Positions 16,924 through 26,210 of a stretch of DNA of 40,214 nt are shown piece after piece. Under the pieces are notes generated by a model that searched no databases, had not been told where the DNA came from, and worked only from the letters and a program-made list of their open reading frames with translations. The stretch is from positions 1 through 40,214 of the forward strand of contig JAIPHP010000012.1 in assembly GCA_021735165.1 (NCBI GenBank), given 5' to 3'. Origin of the DNA: Candidatus Woesearchaeota archaeon. GTDB taxonomy: Archaea; Nanobdellota; Nanobdellia; Woesearchaeales; 21-14-0-10-32-9. The position numbers and the translations under genes were made by a program. Numbering within the stretch: position 1 is the first letter of the stretch; each line of letters starts with the position of its first letter.

Positions 16924-17721
16924 TTATTTCTTAATAAGCTTTTGCATAGCATTTACAAAATCATCAGCTTCTTTAAAGTACTTCTCAAAATCAGAACCAT
17001 CAACTTCCCTAATCTTGCCATGTAAAATATCCTTAGAAAGCATGAAAAACTTCCTGGCAATACCAGGGTACTTAGCACCTATCAATTTCTTACTAACAAG
17101 CTTAGAATCTAAAAATTCAGCGACATGATCAGGACTTGGAGGAATCTCATTAATACTCATCAAAGCAGCATGACTAGCATCCATAACCGCCCAATACAAA
17201 TCAATACAAGCCTGCGCTAGTCTACTCCTGGCCGCCTTAATACTTCTAGGTGCCCTATTAAAATAACTCCACAAAGCTTCACTACTAGGTCTTAATCTGC
17301 CCTGGTGCAACAATAATTGAATAGGGTCAAAAAAACCAGTATCAATCAAAGCATAACCGTCCCTTAAAATATTCAAAGCAATAGGATCTCCATTCCGAAT
17401 ATACTCCCAAAAGCTAGTAAACTTCATACTTGTAACATGAATTTTAGGATCTACTTTACGAACAATGTTTTCAACAATCAAACGATACCCTTGAACCATT
17501 TCTTTGGACAAAATAACAGAAACATCATCAACAATCAACAAAATATCAATATCATTAGATTTCTGCTTTGCTCTAGCAGCACTTCCAAATAAAACGACCG
17601 CTTTTAACAAATCCTTAAGTTCTTTATGAGCTTCTTTAGCAAACCTATACGCAGTATCTAAAACAACAGCAGAATAATTATCTTTTTCTTTATGTGTTCT
17701 TTTATGAATATTAAAGTCCAA
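16924..17721 (-). CDS. Nucleotidyltransferase protein with HEPN-like helical C-terminus (MNT-HEPN type)
   Basis: This 265-aa protein has an MNT-type nucleotidyltransferase domain: VVLFGSAARAKQKSNDIDIL with Gly-Ser at 46-47 and the metal-binding Asp57 and Asp59. The C-terminal half (about 140-265) is all helical and resembles the HEPN-like domain often found fused to or beside MNT proteins. I do not see a clear HEPN Rx4-6H RNase motif, so a toxin activity is unsupported. The start is a TTG at 17721, chosen because AGAAGGGGTGA lies 4 bases before it; a longer frame to a TTG at 17796 lacks such a site. A TATA-like CTATTTAAAATAC lies upstream. The 184 bp between this gene and the next upstream minus gene show nothing else. 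Confidence 0.78.
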   Translation of the reverse strand: MDFNIHKRTHKEKDNYSAVVLDTAYRFAKEAHKELKDLLKAVVLFGSAARAKQKSNDIDILLIVDDVSVILSKEMVQGYRLIVENIVRKVDPKIHVTSMKFTSFWEYIRNGDPIALNILRDGYALIDTGFFDPIQLLLHQGRLRPSSEALWSYFNRAPRSIKAARSRLAQACIDLYWAVMDASHAALMSINEIPPSPDHVAEFLDSKLVSKKLIGAKYPGIARKFFMLSKDILHGKIREVDGSDFEKYFKEADDFVNAMQKLIKK

Positions 17722-17905
17722 CGACTCACCCCTTCTAAAACAATAATGAAAGAGGTATTTTAAATAGTTTTCCCTTAAAAAGAAATCAGGATACAAATAA
17801 ACTCTGGATACTTATCTGTAAACCATAATTTTTATTCGCATAAGATTAAACGTTTCTTTTCAATGTCAAAAAAACAAAATACACTTACAAAAAATGCTTG
17901 TAAAT

Positions 17906-19924
17906 CTACTCTAAAGGAACATCTGACCAAGGTTTCCATTCATTGCTTGGAACATAAGGTCCTGCAATAAAATAACTAGGATGTCCATACCCAAAATGAG
18001 CATTTCTAACCTGTCTAAACCTCTGAGCTCTTTTCACACCATAAATCGGACTGCCTATCAATTCTAAAGTATCAGGAACTTCTCGACCAATATTATAAGA
18101 TCCTTGCTCAACAATAATATCTTTAATTTTATTTTTTTCTATAATTTTAAGAAAATCTTTCATAGGAATATTACCTTGGCCAGGACTTAAATGTTCATCA
18201 TCATACCCAAAATTATCTGCCAAATGAATGTGGCCAACATATCCTTCCTTTGTAAGTTTGTCTGTCCATTTTAAAAGCCATTTATTAAAACGTTTATCTC
18301 TTTCTTCAGGAGTCTCACCATCTTTAGCTTCAAAATTAGACCTGAATAAATTTAAATGACCAACATCCAAAGTTCCTTTAATGTGCGTCTTAGCAAGCTT
18401 ATTTGCCTCTTCTTTTGAATGACCTTCTAAAACAAGCTGTTTTTGCATCCTCTCCCTTGAGGCCTTAATTAAATTCATATATTCTTCCGGATGACTACCA
18501 TAAAAACGAGTATCCCAATTTTCAGGAGCAACATAAATCGGTTCGTCTAAATCAGTCTTATACCTTTGATATTTACGCATGGCTTCCATGCCTGCATTAG
18601 CAACAGTTTCTGCGGTTTTTTGAACGCCATATTTTTCTATGCTCATAATTCTTTTTGCTTTTTTTTTATATTCTTCAGCTTGAGCATCTGCAGTGGCAGA
18701 AGATTCATGAATGTGTTTTAAAGCATTTTCTTGCAACTTCAAATTTTTCAAAAATTCTTTCTCGTAATCTTGTGAAGTTGCTCCTCTTTTTAACAACTCT
18801 GGATCTGACTGATCAAAAAGCACTAATAATTCCTTAGCTAATTTATCTTTTTTATCATCTGGAACTCTAGATTTGGCTTCATTATATGAATCCCATTTTT
18901 GCTTAAGTAACTTAAATTTTCTTTCCTCTGTCTCATAATACCTGCCGTGAAACAAAGAATTTCCCATAGCCGCTGCAGCTTGATTTTCAAGCTGAGTCTT
19001 AGCAAATAATTCCTCTGGAGTTATATGTTCATTATGCATGTTGTTATATTCTTTAGCTTCTTTAACAAGGTCATTCCAAGACAACTGTTGAATATCAAAA
19101 TGATTCGTGTCATAATTATATTTAGGCACTCTATCAATTAATCTGTTAGCATCAGCATTTCTTGGAATAAAATTACCATGCATATCAAGCCAATCATTTT
19201 CTCTAAAAACGTGACCATTAGGGTCTTTTTTTCCAACTAGACCTTTATCCTTCGCAGTCATATAAATAGGTCTATAAACCTCTTGATTTTTAGCTATTGA
19301 AGGAATTATGTGTCCTGTTTTAGAATCAATAACTAATTTAGGTGCTTCTTCGTCTTCTTCTGCAAAAGACTTAAATTTAGCATTACTAAACTGAGAATCC
19401 TTAACTTCACTAAGAGGTCTCATCCACTCTTGAAAATGAAAAACAATTGCCCCGCCTTTAGTTGCAGTTGCTGAAAAATCAATTGCTTTTTTTATTTCTT
19501 TAAGAACCGCTTCTCTAGCTTCGCCACTAAAATTCTCCCTTGTAAAACCTGCAAGACTCTGACTATGAACTCCTGCATGAGTGCTGGTTTTCATCTCGTT
19601 TTGTGTTAACATCTCTCTAATATCTTGCCTATCTAAAGAACCAAAACTTTCAGGAGTTGGTTGTTGACTATTACCTTTTCCTTGTCCTATAAAAGAAAAC
19701 TCTATTTTTCTGTTGCCCTGCATAATCCGTTCTTTTAAACTTTGTAAAGTATTACCCATAGGATTAGTTGCAGTACCAATTTCTTCATGGGTAAAATTGA
19801 GTTCTCCATCTGGTACTATAGGGTTTCCTTCTTCATCTACTTCTGCTAAATCATCCGTTCTAATAAAAGGATCATCTGAAAATTCATTTTTGGGATTAAA
19901 ATAATCGCCGCTTCCAAATTCCAT
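17906..19924 (-). CDS. Oversized xylose-isomerase-like TIM-barrel protein
   Basis: This 672-aa protein has motifs of the AP-endonuclease-2/sugar isomerase TIM-barrel superfamily: STHAGVHSQSLAGFTRENF (about 112-130), GTLDVGHLNLFR (about 515-526), HIHLADNFGYDDEHLSPGQG (about 562-581) and IIVEQGSYN (about 600-608). These carry the usual metal-ligand His, Asp, His and Glu. Typical members are ~280 aa; here a mostly helical, charged segment of roughly 270 residues (about 250-515) separates the first barrel motifs from the last ones. The product could isomerise or epimerise a sugar phosphate or act on DNA; no substrate can be assigned. A TTTATAAA box (19946-19953) lies 25 bp before the ATG, so the mRNA is leaderless. 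Confidence 0.78.
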   Translation of the reverse strand: MEFGSGDYFNPKNEFSDDPFIRTDDLAEVDEEGNPIVPDGELNFTHEEIGTATNPMGNTLQSLKERIMQGNRKIEFSFIGQGKGNSQQPTPESFGSLDRQDIREMLTQNEMKTSTHAGVHSQSLAGFTRENFSGEAREAVLKEIKKAIDFSATATKGGAIVFHFQEWMRPLSEVKDSQFSNAKFKSFAEEDEEAPKLVIDSKTGHIIPSIAKNQEVYRPIYMTAKDKGLVGKKDPNGHVFRENDWLDMHGNFIPRNADANRLIDRVPKYNYDTNHFDIQQLSWNDLVKEAKEYNNMHNEHITPEELFAKTQLENQAAAAMGNSLFHGRYYETEERKFKLLKQKWDSYNEAKSRVPDDKKDKLAKELLVLFDQSDPELLKRGATSQDYEKEFLKNLKLQENALKHIHESSATADAQAEEYKKKAKRIMSIEKYGVQKTAETVANAGMEAMRKYQRYKTDLDEPIYVAPENWDTRFYGSHPEEYMNLIKASRERMQKQLVLEGHSKEEANKLAKTHIKGTLDVGHLNLFRSNFEAKDGETPEERDKRFNKWLLKWTDKLTKEGYVGHIHLADNFGYDDEHLSPGQGNIPMKDFLKIIEKNKIKDIIVEQGSYNIGREVPDTLELIGSPIYGVKRAQRFRQVRNAHFGYGHPSYFIAGPYVPSNEWKPWSDVPLE

Positions 19925-20017
19925 AAAAGTTAATATGTAATCATCTTTATAAATTTTATTAAGAGTTTTTATTTAATAAAAAAATTTGCATTAATAAATA
20001 ACGTACGCCCTCAAAAA

Positions 20018-20539
20018 CTACTTTTTAACTGCATTAAGAAGACTTTCCATTCTTGAGAGATAACTTCTAGGATCTTTCTTAGTAATATAACTTTCTTCAG
20101 CACGAATCTGAGAAATTTTATAAGAGACTTTTGACAAAAAGTTTTTTTCACTTTGAGTAATATAACCAGCATCTGCTTTTTCCATCAAATTTTTAACTTT
20201 CCCATAAAAATCTCTGTTTGCAACGTCATACAAATTTTTCTTCTCCAAAGAATTATATTCTCCTTGCGAAATTATTATGTTGCTCATTTCGTCAATGTTT
20301 TGCGTGATGTTTTCATCTAAAGATTTAGGTTTTTTTCTTTTTTTCTCATCTTCAAGAAATTTCTCTATTTCTTCTTTTTCTATTTCTCGCACAGTTTCTG
20401 CAATTTTTTCTTTAATTTTCTCAGAATCTTCTTCTAATTCTTTTTTTAATTTCTCAAATTCTTTTTTCTTCTGGTTTTCCTTAGATTGTAAAATTTTTAA
20501 CTTTTCAACAAGACTAACAGGATTATCATCGTCAACCAT
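20018..20539 (-). CDS. Coiled-coil protein coupled to the 533-aa unknown gene
   Basis: This 173-aa highly charged protein has a long Lys/Glu coiled coil at about 10-70, followed by a helical C-terminal half containing SQGEYNSLEKKNLYDVANRD and ITQSEKNFLSKVSYKIS. There is no signal peptide or membrane segment. The start is the ATG at 20539: the upstream gene's TGA and a GGTGATTAAA ribosome site lie immediately before it, which indicates translational coupling. An upstream TTG/GTG pair (20551, 20548) is in frame but less convincing. I do not recognise the family. It probably forms a complex with the upstream protein. Confidence 0.72.
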   Translation of the reverse strand: MVDDDNPVSLVEKLKILQSKENQKKKEFEKLKKELEEDSEKIKEKIAETVREIEKEEIEKFLEDEKKRKKPKSLDENITQNIDEMSNIIISQGEYNSLEKKNLYDVANRDFYGKVKNLMEKADAGYITQSEKNFLSKVSYKISQIRAEESYITKKDPRSYLSRMESLLNAVKK

Positions 20540-20544
20540 TTTAA

Positions 20545-22146
20545 TCACCAAGACAACAAACCGTGTGATTTCTTATAATTATTATAAACTTGCCACATTG
20601 CTCCGTTAGCACCTTTAATAGCTGATTTAATCATGTTAGGGTCAGGTCCTGCACTTTTAGGAGCAGAAACTCCTTTAAAATTAGCGGGTAAAAATAATTT
20701 TCCCATATCAAAAAAACCCTTGAAAACTGAAACAAATGGCTCAAAAACCGAATCATCACTTCTTATAGGTGTTAATTTAGGCTTGCCAGAGGAAACTTTT
20801 TTCTCTTCTTTTATAGTGCCTTCAGCCTCTTTTATATAGTTATCAAGATCATCTCCCAACATTTCCATGGCTGCTCTGAGTTGTTCATCAACTAAACTTA
20901 ACAGCTCTAAATCTTCATAATCGCGCATATTCTTATACGCTTGAATTTGCTCCATGGTCCAACCATAGCTTCTCATAGTCATTTTACCCCTGCCCACATG
21001 AACAGGTCCCTGATAATTTTCTTGTCTGTAAGGCATTGTAGGTCTAGTAGTAAATTCGTAACTCATCAAAACAACGCTGTAAAATTTCTTTTTAGGTAAT
21101 GGCTTATAAGCAATAGTTTCTATTTCAATAGTGCTTGATTCAAAACTAGAAACAATATCCGGACTATCGAGCTGTTTTTCATTCATAGTAAGTCTTTTAA
21201 TGTGTCTTAAATAAGGCTTAACCCAACCAATGTAAGTTTTAATAACTAAAAAATGCTGTCTTAAATATTTAATCTGAAATTTTCTTCTCGCTTCTAGTTC
21301 ACGTTCAGTCTTTTCCTTCCAAGTTATAAACTGATACAATTTTCGTTTAAGGACATTCTTGACATTTTTATTAACTTTCAAATCGTTCATTATTCTATCA
21401 ATATCTTCAATTTTATATACTGTAGTATTAAAAAATAGATCGGGAAGCACAGTATATCCAACTTGATTTGCTAAGTGATAAATGCTGCCTGGTTGAACTT
21501 GACCTCCTTTGTTCTCAGCAAAATCAGCGAAATATCCCTTAAGCGTAGAATCAGCGCTCTTAGATTTTCTCCAATCCTTATATGCTTGTAAACGTTCATC
21601 AATATTTCGCAGTTCACGTACAATCTGAAACAGAGTCCTGACTAATTCAGAAATGCCTCTTAAAAAACCACTAGCTCTATCTTCTTGAATACTCAATCTA
21701 TATTGTGATTGTCCAAAAAAAGCACTATTTTCAGCAGCAGTAAAAATATCTGTGACCTTCATCATAAAAGGAAATCCTTGATCTTGTCTGATGTGATTAA
21801 TGGACCAATAGTACAAATCTTCCATAGAAAGATTAAAAGACTCATGAACTAATTTCAATCTCCATCCAGGCTTAGGAAACCTAGTTGGATAATATTGTTG
21901 ATTAGATGACAAATTTACTTCTTCATCATATTCTTGATCTGCATGATCTCCAACGTATTCAGTAGATTCCTTATCAGCACCGCCTTTAGGAATAAAATAT
22001 CCTTTTTCCTTATCAAAACTATATTTTCCAGCGTGCTTTCTATCAAAAAAACCATATTTCACAAGTAATTGAGCATCTGTCATAGCATCTTTCATAAAAA
22101 CCACGTTTTGCAAGTCGAAATCCCTTTCATCTAAATACTTGAACAC
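20545..22146 (-). CDS. 533-aa protein of unknown function, probably conserved in this lineage
   Basis: This soluble, Tyr/Lys/Arg-rich protein has no signal peptide or membrane helix. Residues about 1-130 are mixed, 150-400 are strongly helical and basic, and a flexible Lys/Ser/Pro linker near 455-475 leads to a Gly/Ala-rich C-terminal region ending HGLLSW. The motif SYEFTTRPTMPYRQENYQGP lies near residue 375-395. I recognise no family or catalytic signature. The start used is a GTG at 22146, with the first in-frame ATG 17 codons later. The stop overlaps the ribosome site of the coupled coiled-coil gene. The pair behaves as a two-gene operon, so a shared structural or nucleic-acid-binding role is plausible. 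Confidence 0.72.
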   Translation of the reverse strand: MFKYLDERDFDLQNVVFMKDAMTDAQLLVKYGFFDRKHAGKYSFDKEKGYFIPKGGADKESTEYVGDHADQEYDEEVNLSSNQQYYPTRFPKPGWRLKLVHESFNLSMEDLYYWSINHIRQDQGFPFMMKVTDIFTAAENSAFFGQSQYRLSIQEDRASGFLRGISELVRTLFQIVRELRNIDERLQAYKDWRKSKSADSTLKGYFADFAENKGGQVQPGSIYHLANQVGYTVLPDLFFNTTVYKIEDIDRIMNDLKVNKNVKNVLKRKLYQFITWKEKTERELEARRKFQIKYLRQHFLVIKTYIGWVKPYLRHIKRLTMNEKQLDSPDIVSSFESSTIEIETIAYKPLPKKKFYSVVLMSYEFTTRPTMPYRQENYQGPVHVGRGKMTMRSYGWTMEQIQAYKNMRDYEDLELLSLVDEQLRAAMEMLGDDLDNYIKEAEGTIKEEKKVSSGKPKLTPIRSDDSVFEPFVSVFKGFFDMGKLFLPANFKGVSAPKSAGPDPNMIKSAIKGANGAMWQVYNNYKKSHGLLSW

Positions 22147-22218
22147 TTATTAAAATCGTCAAGCACACGATTAAAATTGAAATTTAACACGCACTTAATA
22201 ACATATCAAGTTTTCAGT

Positions 22219-22467
22219 TTATAAATTTTTTTCCTTAGGCGTAAATTTAATCACATTACCCACAAGTTTATGTTCGCAACTAACTTTAGAAAAAACTGAA
22301 CTAACTAGCTCAGAATAAACTTGTTTTCTATTGGTAGAACCTAGTAAAGATTTTAATAATTTAACACGTACAGGGCGCCTAGCTCTCAAATTTTTTAAAA
22401 TTTCACTAATCTGAGAATCATTTAAACCATTCTTTCCAATTTGAACATTAACGCATGAATCCTTCAT
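22219..22467 (-). CDS. CRM/YhbY-like small RNA-binding protein
   Basis: The 82 residues resemble a single CRM (YhbY-type) domain, an RNA-binding fold found with ribosomal precursors and group II introns. Visible features are VQIGKNGLNDSQISEILKNL (8-27), matching the IGKxGL...I..I start, then RRPVRVKLLKSLLGSTNRKQ and a final VGNVIKFTPKE strand. The usual GxxG-type loop is replaced by LLGSTN. The ATG overlaps the upstream NFACT-R stop as ATGA, so the two proteins are made together, which suggests both act on ribosomes or ribosomal RNA. Confidence 0.7.
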   Translation of the reverse strand: MKDSCVNVQIGKNGLNDSQISEILKNLRARRPVRVKLLKSLLGSTNRKQVYSELVSSVFSKVSCEHKLVGNVIKFTPKEKNL

Positions 22468-23258
22468 AATTTCAAGCCTCCACTAGGAAGATTCGCAATA
22501 ATGTCGTCATTAGTGGATAAACCAAACTTTTTCATAAGAATCTTACTAACTTCTCCTTTCTTAGAATCCCCTTGTTTTATTTCCACAAAGACATTACACT
22601 TCTTTTTTACAGCAGACCTAGGACCAGACATCACAATTTTATTGCCATCTTCATCTAAAAAAATACCTATTGCAAAATTAACGACGGGATCAAACAAAAC
22701 TTTCTTGCCTCTAATAACAAAAGCTCCTTTAGCGACATATTCTCCTGAATTTGCTTCTTTAGATACTTGATTAGGTAAAACCATAAAAACCTCAACGGAT
22801 CTAATCTTCATAGCCCAAGCTTTACTAAAAGTAACGGCCAACTCGGCAGCTTCCATCTTAGTCAAATCAGGAACTGCTAAGGCATTAGGATTTTTAATAA
22901 CAACAAAAGGGCTGCCTGGAGCTTCAGTGTGAAAAACTAAATCGTTCTTATCGACATGTTTTTTAATAATTAATTCATTAGACGAAGAATCTTTTCCACC
23001 AATAACTAAAAAACCATCAGAAGAAAAAAACCACCTAAAGTTTTCATACCAATTCTTCTTTCTATCTTTTTCAGACTTAATTTTCAAATCAGTTTTTAAA
23101 ACTTCGGACTGTTCACTAAGTAAAGCATCCAATTTCTTTTTTTCATTAAGTAAAGCTCTCTTGGTACCTTCAAGTTTCTTCTTAGCTTTTTTAGCTAAAT
23201 CAAAATAAATGGATGCGTTCTCATCCAAAGATTTTTCAACAAAAAAATCGACTTCCAT
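22464..23258 (-). CDS. NFACT-R domain protein, NFACT-N lacking (NEMF/RqcH-related)
   Basis: This 264-aa protein has a coiled-coil segment (about 10-75) followed by an NFACT-R (DUF814) RNA-binding domain. The signature KNWYENFRWFFSSDGFLVIG is near residues 70-89, followed by DLVFHTEAPGSPFVVIKNP near 107-125. Full archaeal NEMF/RqcH proteins of ~650 aa have NFACT-N and HhH domains before this; those are absent, so it is a stand-alone C-terminal half. NEMF/RqcH proteins bind the 60S/50S peptidyl-tRNA complex and add CAT tails, but the missing N-domain makes that activity doubtful. The ATG at 23258 is preferred over 23312 because an ATTTAAG box (23281-23288) lies 27 bp upstream. Confidence 0.85.
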   Translation of the reverse strand: MEVDFFVEKSLDENASIYFDLAKKAKKKLEGTKRALLNEKKKLDALLSEQSEVLKTDLKIKSEKDRKKNWYENFRWFFSSDGFLVIGGKDSSSNELIIKKHVDKNDLVFHTEAPGSPFVVIKNPNALAVPDLTKMEAAELAVTFSKAWAMKIRSVEVFMVLPNQVSKEANSGEYVAKGAFVIRGKKVLFDPVVNFAIGIFLDEDGNKIVMSGPRSAVKKKCNVFVEIKQGDSKKGEVSKILMKKFGLSTNDDIIANLPSGGLKL

Positions 23259-23393
23259 ACAAAAAAGAAAACAATCACTACTTAAATAATATTTCCTTTT
23301 AAAAAAATTCATGACAAAATAAATTACTTAAAAATAATCGTTGCGAATATATGTGTTTGCAATAAACAATAAATGCGCATATAAATAAAAAAA

Positions 23394-23852
23394 TCAATTA
23401 ACACATTTGGCTAATTGTTCAACAACCAAGCCTTTATCAGGGCAAAGTTCGACATTATCTCCTATCTTTATGGCTGGAATAAACTCAACCCTGGCATCTT
23501 CAGAGCCTTCATAGCCAACACTACCTTCAAAAAGCTGAGCTTTAGCCAAATCAGAATTTGCAAGTCTTTGCTCTGAAGTCCTAAAATTAGGTTTAATATA
23601 TCTATACATAACATACTCTAACTTAGCATTCCCAGAATTTTTTAGAATAATATTCAATTTACTATTATTTATATCAAAACAAATCATGTCTTTGCCCTGA
23701 AATTTTTGAAATTCTATCTCAACATCACTACAATCAGCCCTATTCTGAACGGCGTTAGAACCCCAACTCATAATCATAGTTCCAAGAGCCACAGCAAAAG
23801 CTATTAAAACAATAGTTACAATCAACGGAGAAACTCCTCTTTTATTTAACAT
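23394..23852 (-). CDS. Archaeal type IV pilin-like protein with class III signal peptide
   Basis: The N-terminus MLNKRGVSPLIVTIVLIAFA is the classic archaeal pilin leader: KRG|VSPLI cleavage, then a long hydrophobic helix that packs in the filament core. The ~125-residue ectodomain has three or four Cys residues and ends CVN. I use the ATG at 23852, giving a short basic leader. A GTG at 23864 is in frame, and a CTTTAAATAC box (23886-23895) is 26 bp from it, so a leaderless GTG start (MGLFMLNKRG) is also possible. Likely exported and polymerised by a pilus machine such as the ATPase/TadC pair at 1-5.6 kb. It is divergent from the pilin-like operon at 24 kb. Confidence 0.85.
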   Translation of the reverse strand: MLNKRGVSPLIVTIVLIAFAVALGTMIMSWGSNAVQNRADCSDVEIEFQKFQGKDMICFDINNSKLNIILKNSGNAKLEYVMYRYIKPNFRTSEQRLANSDLAKAQLFEGSVGYEGSEDARVEFIPAIKIGDNVELCPDKGLVVEQLAKCVN

Positions 23853-24053
23853 AAACAAACCCACAAAACAAACAATGCAAACACCGTATTTAAAGATTTT
23901 GGTCTGTATTAAGTATTAAGCAAGATAATGACTAAGACATCATAAAAAACCAAAATATGTGTCCAAATAAACCTCAAAATAAGAATATTAGAGACAAATT
24001 TATAAATTTAAACAAACAAAAAATAAAAAAAGAGGAAAAAAGGTTCTAAAATA

Positions 24054-26210
24054 ATGAATTTTACAAAAAAAAGAGGTCAAAGCGCAATAGAATTTTTAAC
24101 AATAGTTGCGATAAGTCTAATACTCATAATACCTGCCGCAAGCACAGTATTAAAAAATTCAGAACAAAATCAAAAAGAAATAGAAACACAACAACTAATA
24201 ACAATAGGTACAGAAATACTAACTGCTGCAGAAGAAATGAACATACTTGGAGAAGGAAGCTACATAATACTAGATATGCAAACTCCTGAAAGTCTAGAAA
24301 GTGTAAAAATAAGAAAAACAGGAGAAAATCAAGGAGAACTAATATTTACACAAAAATTTTCAGAAAAACTAAATGATATAGTGTTCTTTTCAGAAAACTT
24401 TAATTTGTTAGTTGGAACATCTGAACAAAATTGCGAAACAGAAATATGCGAAGTAATATTGCAAACCACAATAAACAGTTTGAAAATACAAAAAACAAGT
24501 GAAGGAATAAAATTAGAAAAAGAATATCAGGAACTAACACCTATATGTCAATCAGGAAATGAATGTTTAAGCAGATTATGCATAGAAGGCATTTGCAAAG
24601 AAAATTGTGAAAATGGAAAACAATGCAGTCAAAACTCAGACAATTCATACACCGACTTTGGAATATGCACATTTTACGATGGAAATCAAATATGTGATAC
24701 AGAAATAGCAAGAAAAACAGGAAATGCAATATATGGTAGTTGCTATGATACAATGCGAAAAGAATACTTACAAGGATATCAATGTGATCCAAATAGTTTA
24801 GCAGGAGGATTTACTACAGAGGGAACCTGTAGAACAGAAGAAGAAAAATGCGTAGACTGCAAAGGAATAACAACAGAAACAAAATTCACAAACCCAAAAA
24901 TAGTAATATCAAGTAAAGAATACTCTCTATGTGATGATGCAATAAGCATGGATCAATTCTGCATAGAAAACAAATATGATTATTATGAATCAAAAAACCC
25001 TTCGGGCGGAACAAATGATGGCGCTAAGTATAATATGATAACTCAAAAATGGACTGCACAAAGCTGTACAACTGTTCAAATAACATGCAAAAAATGTGTG
25101 GAATGCACAGAAAACGCGCACTGCTCGCCTGATTATATGTGCAACGAAAATAATGAATGCGTACAATGTATAACGAATGATGACTGCGAACCAGGATTTT
25201 TATGCAATACGAATAATGAATGCAAATGCATATCTATAGAAAAAAACATATTTGATCCACAAAAAACAATAAGCGGGACAGAGTATTACTTGCAAAATGA
25301 TGAAACAACAGCAACACAATACGCGACAGAAAAAGGAGGAACATATAAAGACAAAACATCTATATCTATAACAAAAAGGGACGCTGCAAAATACAAAGGA
25401 GAATGGATCTTTGAACCAACAACACAAATAATAAGTCAACTATCATATGACGTATGCGTAGAATGCACAGAAGATGCGCACTGCTTGGGCGGAACAACAT
25501 GCAACGAAAATAATGAATGTGTATGTCCGAACGGAAACACTTGCACGCTAGACGGTAAACAAGGCATCTGCACAAGTGATGGAACAAAAAATTCCTGCGA
25601 TACAGAAATAGCATCTTACTACGAAGAGATATATTACAAAGATTGTACAGGAAAACCTGACTACACTGAATGTGATTCAAACAACTTAATAACTGGATAT
25701 GACCAAAATGGTTATTGCTACAAAAACAAATGCGTAGAAGAATGTACAAATGGACAATCATGCGACTTAGAAAAAGACAGCGGACTATGCACAGAACAAA
25801 ACGGAATGCAAATATGCGACCTAAACTTAGCAGCAAGTTCAAGAACAGGACATTTATATTCAAATTGCATATCATCAACAACAGGACAAGACTGTCAAAA
25901 GGGTTCTTTAGCATCAGGAACATTCATCCCGGATGGAAGTTGTACAGAAGATGAAATATGCGCAGAATGCACTATGGACAGCGAATGTTATTCGAATCAG
26001 GGCAACAAAATATGTTACGAAAATACTTGCGATATAAAAGCATGTGGGCCATCACAAACAACAACGCCTTGTCCTGAAAATACATATTGCATAGTCTTTG
26101 ATGAAGCATTAGATCAATATTTTTGCAAAACTGAATGCAACACCGGAAAATATTACTACGACTCTACAACAGAAGAAATAAAACCCTGCCAAGCAACAGA
26201 CACAAAATGA
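24054..26210 (+). CDS. 718-aa pilin-like protein with large cysteine-rich ectodomain
   Basis: The leader KKRG|QSAIEFLTIVAISLILIIP is a class III (type IV pilin) signal with Glu5 after the cleavage site. A ~115-residue beta-rich part follows, then from about residue 165 to the end a Cys-rich region with two repeat kinds. One is short (VECTENAHCSPDYMCNENN near 348; VECTEDAHCLGGTTCNENN near 472; AECTMDSECYSN near 640). The other is longer (CENGKQC...GICTFYDGNQICD near 190; CPNGNTC...GICTSDGTKNSCD near 490; CTNGQSC...GLCTEQNGMQICD near 565). The latter also occurs in the metalloprotease-like lipoprotein at 34 kb. First gene of a three-gene operon; its stop overlaps the next ATG. It may be a tip adhesin. 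A TATA-like TTTATAAA lies near 23999. Confidence 0.85.
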   Translation: MNFTKKRGQSAIEFLTIVAISLILIIPAASTVLKNSEQNQKEIETQQLITIGTEILTAAEEMNILGEGSYIILDMQTPESLESVKIRKTGENQGELIFTQKFSEKLNDIVFFSENFNLLVGTSEQNCETEICEVILQTTINSLKIQKTSEGIKLEKEYQELTPICQSGNECLSRLCIEGICKENCENGKQCSQNSDNSYTDFGICTFYDGNQICDTEIARKTGNAIYGSCYDTMRKEYLQGYQCDPNSLAGGFTTEGTCRTEEEKCVDCKGITTETKFTNPKIVISSKEYSLCDDAISMDQFCIENKYDYYESKNPSGGTNDGAKYNMITQKWTAQSCTTVQITCKKCVECTENAHCSPDYMCNENNECVQCITNDDCEPGFLCNTNNECKCISIEKNIFDPQKTISGTEYYLQNDETTATQYATEKGGTYKDKTSISITKRDAAKYKGEWIFEPTTQIISQLSYDVCVECTEDAHCLGGTTCNENNECVCPNGNTCTLDGKQGICTSDGTKNSCDTEIASYYEEIYYKDCTGKPDYTECDSNNLITGYDQNGYCYKNKCVEECTNGQSCDLEKDSGLCTEQNGMQICDLNLAASSRTGHLYSNCISSTTGQDCQKGSLASGTFIPDGSCTEDEICAECTMDSECYSNQGNKICYENTCDIKACGPSQTTTPCPENTYCIVFDEALDQYFCKTECNTGKYYYDSTTEEIKPCQATDTK

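Noticed and set aside
26135-26206. Extended start for the second pilin-like protein
   Set aside because: It would overlap the upstream gene by 76 bp and place 24 basic residues before the class III leader; the ATGA overlap at 26207 is the better start.
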